Assembly (NCBI GenBank): GCA_017934845.1
Contig: JAGBIR010000028.1
Location: 1 to 8,023 of the forward strand
DNA length: 8,023 nt
Source: Alistipes sp.
Lineage (GTDB): Bacteria; Bacteroidota; Bacteroidia; Bacteroidales; Rikenellaceae
Direction: 5' to 3'
Below, one piece after another: positions 1 to 5,250 of the stretch (its first letter is position 1; every line of letters begins with the position of its first letter). The notes below the pieces were generated by a model that saw nothing but the letters and a program-made list of their open reading frames with translations, did not search any database and was not told the DNA's origin. The translations under genes and the position numbers were made by a program.

Positions 1-710
1 ATATCCATATCCATTACTGTCTCAACCGAAGTCTCGAAACCATCGAGGATGAACAGAGGCTGGTTGGGCTGATTCTGGTAGTTGCTCTTGAAAGATGCGC
101 TGCTACCATCACCCGGGAAGCTCGATGTACCACGCATCGAGAGTGTAGGTGTGGTGTTGGGGTCAGAACCCATTGTCATATTATCGGGCATGTAGATTGT
201 GGGGTCGAGGTTCTTCAAGCTCTCGAGAACGTTCTGGTTACCCACACGCATAAGATCCGACTTTGACAATGTAGTAGAAGCACCTGTATAGCTCTCGGCC
301 TTACGGGTATAGATACCTGTTACGACAACCTCGCTAATGTCGGTTGCAGCAGGGCTCATACGCACCAAAGCGGCATCGCGGATACCTACTACCTTGGACT
401 CATAACCCAAGAACGAGAACTCCAAAGAGTCCTTCGTCGATCCAACGAAGCGTGAGAATGTACCACGCTCGTTAGTGATGGTACCACTCATCTTGTTGTT
501 CACATTGATAACGGCGACACCACCCATAGGATCGCCCTTTTCATCCACTACGACACCGTTAACAGGGATACTACGCTGCTGCGCAGATACCTTCTGCCAC
601 GAGATAAGTTGCGGGAAAAATATCAATGCCATCATAACGATAAACATCGACATCCCGCCCCCTAACTTCATCGCACGGATGTTAGACAAATTTTTGTAAA
701 AATTTTTCAT
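1..710 (-). CDS. SusC/RagA-family TonB-linked outer-membrane receptor, N-terminal part (3' end outside window)
   Basis: Only the first 236 residues are present; the frame is open to the window edge with no stop. Residues 1-43 form a long signal peptide with a hydrophobic core (about 21-37) and likely cleavage after VSA43. Residues 45-119 form a carboxypeptidase-regulatory-like beta-sandwich (SIPVNGVVVDEKGDP, then ERGTFSRF and LEFSFLGYES). The segment SEVVVTGIYTRK (126-137) is the usual junction into the plug, and the plug begins with LSMRGTSSF and NQPLFILDGFE, which are hallmarks of SusC proteins. Such receptors import oligosaccharides or other ligands across the outer membrane using TonB energy, normally with a SusD lipoprotein encoded just downstream, here off the left edge. 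SusC proteins are about 1000 residues, so roughly three quarters is missing. The start ATG is at 708-710; a later ATG at 669-671 would shorten the signal peptide. The substrate cannot be told from this part. Confidence 0.93.
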   Translation of the reverse strand, partial: MKNFYKNLSNIRAMKLGGGMSMFIVMMALIFFPQLISWQKVSAQQRSIPVNGVVVDEKGDPMGGVAVINVNNKMSGTITNERGTFSRFVGSTKDSLEFSFLGYESKVVGIRDAALVRMSPAATDISEVVVTGIYTRKAESYTGASTTLSKSDLMRVGNQNVLESLKNLDPTIYMPDNMTMGSDPNTTPTLSMRGTSSFPGDGSSASFKSNYQNQPNQPLFILDGFETSVETVMDMD

Positions 711-924
711 TATCTATAAATTTAAGGGGTTGAATAAATTTTCGCGGTAAAATTAGTGAAAATATTCTATCGTTAGCACTAAAATCCTCATTTTCTTAAC
801 CTTTTTATATGAAAAAGTGATTTTTATTAATCAAAACCGCTCTTTTTATAGTAAAAATAGACCGCTCAACAATATGCGAATTATTCGAAATGCCTGCATA
901 AATATTCCGAACAAGGCACCAAAA

Positions 925-955
925 TGGTAAATTTTTATTATACATTGGTAAATTT
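925..955 (-). repeat. 10-bp direct repeat spaced by two helical turns
   Basis: On the minus strand AAATTTACCA occurs twice, at 946-955 and 925-934. The start-to-start distance is 21 bases, about two turns of B-DNA, so both copies would face the same side of the helix. It lies about 215 bases upstream of the susC-type start and just past the peroxidase terminator. The arrangement is what tandem operator sites for a dimeric regulator look like. No regulator is encoded in the window, so this is an inference from geometry alone. Confidence 0.4.
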
Positions 956-960
956 ATCCA

Positions 961-993
961 ATAAAAAACCGCCCGACACAAGGTCGGACGGTT
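961..993 (-). terminator. Rho-independent terminator of the peroxidase gene
   Basis: Read on the minus strand, the arm AACCGTCCGAC (993-983) pairs with GTCGGGCGGTT (977-967) around a 5-base loop, followed by TTTTAT. All 11 pairs form in the minus-strand RNA, one of them a U-G wobble; in plus-strand RNA that position would be a C-A mismatch. The terminator is therefore oriented for the minus strand, and it starts 32 bases after the peroxidase stop codon. Confidence 0.88.
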
Positions 994-1025
994 AAATGGT
1001 TGGCAAACCAAATTTCGGCAGAAAT

Positions 1026-2402
1026 CTACTGCTGATTCTTATTTGTCAACTTTTCGCCATTATACTCACCGGTAAGCGTCTTGAGGAACGCCACGATCTT
1101 CGCCTGCTCGTCGGCCGTAAGCTCTACGCCCGACTGATAGATGGCCATATCACGCACAGCCTCGTCCAACGTCGCGCGCGTACCATCGTGATAATATGGC
1201 CAAGTAAGCTCTACATTACGCAAGCCGGGAACCTTAAAGCGATGGCGGTCGCGCTCCAGCTGTGTCTGCTTGAAGCGGCCGTTGTCCTCCTCGGTAAGCT
1301 CCATTCCGCGATCGGCGAAATAGTGCTTGCGCAAGCCCATCAGCTCGTAAGACTCGCCACCCAGATTCACACCAACGTGGCACGTTGCGCAGTTATACGC
1401 CTTGAAGAGCTCGTAACCCTCCAACTCCTCGGCTGTAATGGCTGCATCATCGCCGCGTAACCACTTATCGAAGCGAGAGTTAGGCGTAATAAGCGTCATC
1501 TCAAACTCCTCGATAGCATCGGTAATATTTGCCTGCGTAATTCCATCGGGATATATCTCCTTGAAGGCCTCGACATAGAGTTTATCCTTCTCCAGCTTTG
1601 CAATAATCTCGTCGAACGACGTACTTGCCATCTCAACAGGGTTGAGCGGTGGTCCCGCGGCCTGATCGGCCAACGTAGTGGCACGACCATCCCAGAACTG
1701 CACGAAGTTAAAGAGCGCATTGTAAACCGTAGGCGCATTTACGCCACCCTTCTGGCCCGCAACACCATCGGAATATTGCTTGTTATCGACACCCGCCGTC
1801 GCTAAATCGTGGCACGATGCGCACGAAACGGTATTATCGACCGACAGACGAGTATCGTGATACAACTGCTTACCCAGCAACGCCTTACGCGCATCTACAT
1901 CGATCGTCTGCGGAATGGCACGCACAGGCTCACCAGCGCGCTCGGCCACAACATCATCGCCATAATAATCGGCACGCACCGCGCGGGCCCACTCGACGAT
2001 AATATCGCGCTTGGCAGAGGTCATCTGACTACCCCAATGCACCAAAAAGTACTTCGCCATAGGCATACGCTTATCGATAGCCACCTTCTCTACCTTTGCA
2101 ACATCGACCATCGAAGGCACCATACCCTCGGTCAAAGCTGCCACCAGAGGCTCAATATCGAAAGCGCGATAGCCTTCGTCAATATCCTTCTTCATAATCT
2201 TATCAGCCACAGGCATCTTAAAATAGAATGGCAACTCAGGATTTGCCGAGTGGCAACTCAAGCAACCGCCCTTATCAAATATCTGCAGCACCTGCTCCGC
2301 ACGGCTCAAATCCTCTGCCGGCGGACGATTCAGATAGGCATACGCCGTAGCCACAACAAGCATAACGCCTACCAACGTAAAAACAACCGTTCCCTTCTTC
2401 AT
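1026..2402 (-). CDS. Membrane-anchored tri-heme cytochrome c peroxidase
   Basis: Periplasmic peroxidase that reduces hydrogen peroxide to water through c-type hemes. The 458-residue protein has an N-terminal membrane anchor (about 5-24), then three CxxCH heme sites: CLSCH at 47-51, CASCH at 194-198 and CATCH at 338-342. Residues about 35-140 match the Haem_bd-type domain, with RMP (Met113 a likely axial ligand) and a closing VEWAR. Residues about 165-450 are the classical di-heme CcpA/MauG-type peroxidase: FWDGRA (Trp237), LNPVEM with the likely catalytic Glu257, VPGLRN and YYHDG near the end, and Met419 in AVRDM as the likely ligand of the last heme. The tri-heme, anchored layout resembles E. 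coli YhjA, which oxidises quinol; a quinol donor here is inferred. I chose ATG 2402 rather than TTG 2411 because it gives MKKG and a normal anchor. The gene appears monocistronic, between two terminators. Confidence 0.92.
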   Translation of the reverse strand: MKKGTVVFTLVGVMLVVATAYAYLNRPPAEDLSRAEQVLQIFDKGGCLSCHSANPELPFYFKMPVADKIMKKDIDEGYRAFDIEPLVAALTEGMVPSMVDVAKVEKVAIDKRMPMAKYFLVHWGSQMTSAKRDIIVEWARAVRADYYGDDVVAERAGEPVRAIPQTIDVDARKALLGKQLYHDTRLSVDNTVSCASCHDLATAGVDNKQYSDGVAGQKGGVNAPTVYNALFNFVQFWDGRATTLADQAAGPPLNPVEMASTSFDEIIAKLEKDKLYVEAFKEIYPDGITQANITDAIEEFEMTLITPNSRFDKWLRGDDAAITAEELEGYELFKAYNCATCHVGVNLGGESYELMGLRKHYFADRGMELTEEDNGRFKQTQLERDRHRFKVPGLRNVELTWPYYHDGTRATLDEAVRDMAIYQSGVELTADEQAKIVAFLKTLTGEYNGEKLTNKNQQ

Positions 2403-2457
2403 AGCTGTCAAATTTTAGTTAATCACGCGGAGAGAACTCCACCATTGCGAATATACA

Positions 2458-2490
2458 AAAAATTACCAAAACACGCACCATAAAAGCAAA
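2458..2490 (-). promoter_or_regulatory. Candidate Bacteroidetes-type promoter for the peroxidase gene
   Basis: On the minus strand TTTG (2490-2487) is followed after 21 bases by TAATTTTT (2465-2458). The known Bacteroidetes sigma consensus is TTTG, 19-21 bases, then TAnnTTTG; only the last base of the -7 box differs. This would start transcription roughly 45-50 bases before the ATG at 2402. The region is AT-rich, so a chance match is possible. Confidence 0.45.
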
Positions 2491-2521
2491 AAAAGTCGGT
2501 AGAAACGGTAAAATTATTACT

Positions 2522-2564
2522 ACAAAACAAAAATCGCCCATCCGCCATAGGCAGATGAGCGATT
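2522..2564 (-). terminator. Rho-independent terminator of the receptor-lipoprotein operon
   Basis: On the minus strand AATCGCTCATCTGCC (2564-2550) pairs with GGCGGATGGGCGATT (2546-2532) around the 3-base loop TAT, followed by TTTGTTTTG. The 15-bp stem is continuous in the minus-strand RNA with two U-G wobbles; in the plus-strand sense these would be C-A mismatches. It begins 22 bases after the lipoprotein stop codon and separates that operon from the peroxidase gene. Confidence 0.9.
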
Positions 2565-2586
2565 GCTATTTAATTAAGGTATAACC

Positions 2587-5235
2587 CTAAATCTCCTTCA
2601 AAGAGTCGGCAACGTAGGCAAACTTACCAGTCTCAACCACGTCGAACTCGAGTGAGTAGTTTGCGTTAGGACCATAAGCATATACCTTGATAACCACCTT
2701 CTTATACTCGGCAGGAGTCATCTCGGGATATACATAGTGCAATACCTCGGCAAATACCTCGGCTGTATGCTCCTTCAACTTTGCCAAAATCTCGTCGTCT
2801 GACAAATCGCCCATACCGGCAGCCGCGAAGCCACCCTTACAAGCCGAAGGACGCCAATCCATATTGCCATAGTAAGCCGAAGCACCTGTATAGAACTCGT
2901 TGTTACCATAGTTCGATACCCAGTAGTTGCCCGTAGGCTTCGCACCACCAATAGTAACAATATCGGTAGATACAATCACACCCGCATTGTCACGTGCAGG
3001 AGCACCCAAAGCAACATCCTTGTTATCGTAAACCCAGTTACAGCAGTACTGATAGAATGCCTTTGTGTCGGCACCGTTACCGGTGTAATCCAACTCCAAA
3101 GTACGGTCAACAGCCCACACACCCTCGTTGTTCTTACGGAACTGGTCGGTCTTTGTAGCAAAGAAGTTAGTCTTAACCCAATCTGCACCAACCATTACAT
3201 ACTCGTCAACCTTCCAAGTGGTTGCGCTGTTAGCATAGCAGCGATAAGCCACGTTAACAACATCACCGTCCATTGCATAAGGCATTGTATGTGCAAGGAA
3301 CTTGGGCAAGTAGTCATCCTGCGCAGGATTAGTAAAGTTACCAAACTTCTGACCCATCTCGTCGTAGTCCGAAGGCTGTACAGCCACGATATCAGCATCC
3401 TCGAATGCCGAGCCGTTCCACTTCAAATAAGCGTACTTCTTCACGCTGCTGTCGATTGCGATTGCGCGAGTAGCAACACCCTTTGTTACAGGCTCAACCT
3501 TTGTTACAATCATATTGATGAACTTGGGCGCGCCGCCTGACTTAGAAATAGAGATAAAGTAACCGTAGAGCGTACAAGCCATACCATCTGTAAGCTGGGC
3601 CTTGATCTCGTCGGTTGCACCATACAAGCTACCAACAGCGGTTGTAGCACCATCAACGTTGAAGTTGTAATAGTTACCGCTGATAGAGAGCTTACCTGTC
3701 ATCTTTGCATAGTAAGCATACTCATCCTCGGTACGAGTTGTAAGCAACTCATCCATCTTGGCACCTGTAAGCTCCATAGGAGCAGGGTAAGTAACGGTTG
3801 TAGTACCTGTCTTCTCGATTGAGATACCTGCTGTACCAATCTGGAAGCCGCAGTTGAATGATGAGATAGTACCCTTAACGGTAAGCTCGTCGCCCAACTC
3901 ATAACCGCTGGTCTTATAGAGGAGAATTGAACCTGTGTTATCGGTCAAAATCGGGCCCTGGAACGAGAGAGCCGAGATATAACCCTTAACCTCAACAGCA
4001 TCGTTGAGCTTCGCTGAACCCAAAACTGAGGTGTAGTTGTTACCTGCATCGATTGCGGGAGCCTCGTCAACGCTAACAACGATAACGTTGATAAACTTAC
4101 CGCTCGATACCGATACGAAGTAACCATAGATAGTACACTCCTCACCATCGGTAAACATAGCCTTCACCTCGTCAGATGCGCCATAAACGCTACCCTGTGC
4201 AGTCTCGGCACCCTCCATCTCGATGTTGATATACTTGCTGGCAGCAGCCTTACCCGTAAACTTCACGAACTGTGCGAAGCCATCCTCGGTACGAGTTGTA
4301 AGGATCTCATCCATCTTCTTACCATCGAGCTCAACGGGCTGGGGATACTTAACCTCGGTTGTACCTGTCTTCTCGATTGTAAGGCCGGCAGTACCAATCT
4401 GGAAGCCCTTGTTATAAGCCGAGATAGTACCTGAAACAGTAACCTCGTCACCAATCTCGAAGCCGCTGGTCTTATAGAGCAATACCGAGCCACCCATATC
4501 GGTCAAGATGGGGCCCTGAGTAGATGTAGCCGAGATATAACCCTTAACCTCAACCACGTCGTTGAGCTTCGCTGAGCCCAATACTGAAGTATATTTTGCT
4601 GTGGGAGTCTCAGGGTCGGCGGGAGTCTCAGGCTCGTCGCTTACGGGCTCGTCGGCCGAGTAGTTGTAAGTTACGGCAACATAGTCACCCTCACGCAAAT
4701 CCTCGCTTGCGACAACGCTCTTCATCTTGGCGATTGTAGCGGGAGTAACAGCCTTTACATAGTCGGTCTCGCTGCCCCAGATAGTCTTATAATCATCCTC
4801 GGTAAGGGTGTAATCGGTAGCAGCGTTCATCTTTGCAAGCTCGGCAGGAGTCTCCAAAGCGTGGTTATAGGTTACCATAACAACCGAACCGTTGTCGAGT
4901 GTAGGATAACCATTCTTCTCGTCAGCCAACAGACCCGGAATATAGGTAGCAGCCTGGTCAGCCGATGCGAAGTACTTATTCTTGCCAATGGCAGCCAAAG
5001 CAGCTACGGCATCCTCGCCAGCAGCCTCAGCCAACGCCTTATTGGCAGCGTTGCTTGAAACGGCAGCATAGTCGCCCTCCGAGAGGGTACGGTTTATGTT
5101 CTGCACGTCCGTGATCGTATTATCGGGCTCATAGCCGTCGATCATATGCTCGTTGTAGTGGTCAACCTCACAACCCCAGCCAATGAGGGCGAGAGCCACG
5201 AACGATAATATCTGAGTTAAAAATTTCTTGTTCAT
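2587..5235 (-). CDS. Large repeat-built lipoprotein, partner of the TonB-dependent receptor
   Basis: I do not recognise a named gene. The 882-residue protein opens with a lipoprotein signal peptide (1-21) and Cys22; the lipobox IGWGC is loose, but acidic residues follow (EVD), so a cell-surface lipoprotein is likely. Residues 45-125 and 141-193 are two copies of a 'DY...VxVTYN' module, then a Pro/Glu/Thr linker (195-214). Residues 215-392 and 401-580 are tandem repeats, each beginning YTSVLGSAKLND and reading as two OB-fold-like barrels (VEVKGYIS...GPILTD...LLYKTSG...GDE...VxGTIS). A third DY module lies at 616-668 and a distinct C-terminal domain at 686-882 (YWVSNYGNNEFYTG, WRPSACKGG). It starts 15 bases after the receptor stop, so the two are co-expressed; by analogy with SusC/SusD it would bind ligand for the receptor. 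There is no SusD likeness. ATG 5235 is chosen over GTG 5247 because GAGGA sits 5 bases before the ATG and overlaps the GTG. Confidence 0.85.
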   Translation of the reverse strand: MNKKFLTQILSFVALALIGWGCEVDHYNEHMIDGYEPDNTITDVQNINRTLSEGDYAAVSSNAANKALAEAAGEDAVAALAAIGKNKYFASADQAATYIPGLLADEKNGYPTLDNGSVVMVTYNHALETPAELAKMNAATDYTLTEDDYKTIWGSETDYVKAVTPATIAKMKSVVASEDLREGDYVAVTYNYSADEPVSDEPETPADPETPTAKYTSVLGSAKLNDVVEVKGYISATSTQGPILTDMGGSVLLYKTSGFEIGDEVTVSGTISAYNKGFQIGTAGLTIEKTGTTEVKYPQPVELDGKKMDEILTTRTEDGFAQFVKFTGKAAASKYINIEMEGAETAQGSVYGASDEVKAMFTDGEECTIYGYFVSVSSGKFINVIVVSVDEAPAIDAGNNYTSVLGSAKLNDAVEVKGYISALSFQGPILTDNTGSILLYKTSGYELGDELTVKGTISSFNCGFQIGTAGISIEKTGTTTVTYPAPMELTGAKMDELLTTRTEDEYAYYAKMTGKLSISGNYYNFNVDGATTAVGSLYGATDEIKAQLTDGMACTLYGYFISISKSGGAPKFINMIVTKVEPVTKGVATRAIAIDSSVKKYAYLKWNGSAFEDADIVAVQPSDYDEMGQKFGNFTNPAQDDYLPKFLAHTMPYAMDGDVVNVAYRCYANSATTWKVDEYVMVGADWVKTNFFATKTDQFRKNNEGVWAVDRTLELDYTGNGADTKAFYQYCCNWVYDNKDVALGAPARDNAGVIVSTDIVTIGGAKPTGNYWVSNYGNNEFYTGASAYYGNMDWRPSACKGGFAAAGMGDLSDDEILAKLKEHTAEVFAEVLHYVYPEMTPAEYKKVVIKVYAYGPNANYSLEFDVVETGKFAYVADSLKEI
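3496..4035 (-). repeat. Second copy of the intragenic OB-fold-like repeat
   Basis: Encodes residues 401-580 of the lipoprotein. It matches the copy at 4060-4593 with a 186-residue offset. By my count 82 of the first 104 residues are identical, and similarity drops to about half in the remaining part, with a small insertion (KSGGAP) near the end. DNA runs are also shared, for example the stretch encoding LTTRTED, which points to an in-frame tandem duplication. Confidence 0.88.
4060..4593 (-). repeat. First copy of the intragenic OB-fold-like repeat
   Basis: Encodes residues 215-392 of the lipoprotein, directly after the Pro/Glu/Thr linker. Each copy holds two small beta-barrel-like units: one around VEVKGYIS to GTAGLTIEKTG, and one around FTGKAAASKYINIEMEG to CTIYGYF. 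The pattern of short strands with GD(E) before the fourth strand is typical of OB-folds of the kind seen in Bacteroidetes secreted proteins and YhcR-type nucleases. The fold call is by eye. Confidence 0.82.
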
Positions 5236-5240
5236 ATCTG

Positions 5241-5245
5241 TCCTC
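5241..5245 (-). promoter_or_regulatory. Shine-Dalgarno-like GAGGA that fixes the lipoprotein start
   Basis: Minus-strand GAGGA lies 5 bases before the ATG at 5235 and overlaps the upstream GTG (5247-5245), so the ATG is the better start. It falls within the 15-base gap after the receptor stop codon, which suggests coupled translation of receptor and lipoprotein. Clear Shine-Dalgarno sites are not seen before the other three genes here. Confidence 0.6.
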
Positions 5246-5250
5246 ACGTT

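Larger units (their letters stand above)
711..1025. other. AT-rich intergenic region between peroxidase and susC-type gene
   Basis: This 315-base gap holds the peroxidase terminator at its right end (961-993), a 10-base direct repeat (925-955), a perfect small palindrome CGAAT-T-ATTCG (877-887) and otherwise AT-rich DNA leading into the susC-type start at 710. The promoter of the susC-type gene should lie here. I find no full match to the Bacteroidetes TTTG / TAnnTTTG pair; TAATTTTA on the minus strand (748-755) is a near match to the -7 box but has no TTTG at the right distance upstream. No convincing gene lies in it. Confidence 0.6.

Noticed and set aside
877..887. Palindrome CGAAT-T-ATTCG as an operator
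   Set aside because: Only 5-bp arms in AT-rich DNA; too likely by chance to list as a regulatory site by itself.
805..1011. 68-residue minus-strand open frame between peroxidase and susC-type gene
   Set aside because: It runs through the peroxidase terminator hairpin, has a composition like translated AT-rich DNA and shows no signal peptide, motif or ribosome site.
996..1460. 154-residue plus-strand open frame opposite the peroxidase C-terminus
   Set aside because: Antisense to conserved peroxidase sequence and spans the gene's stop codon; no supporting motif or start signal.
1809..2483. 224-residue plus-strand open frame opposite the peroxidase gene
   Set aside because: Antisense shadow of a gene with clear heme motifs; its translation is Arg/His/Leu-rich with no recognisable domain.
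5236..5247. GTG start at 5247 for the lipoprotein
   Set aside because: The GTG overlaps the GAGGA ribosome site; the ATG at 5235 gives a standard MNKKFL signal peptide.
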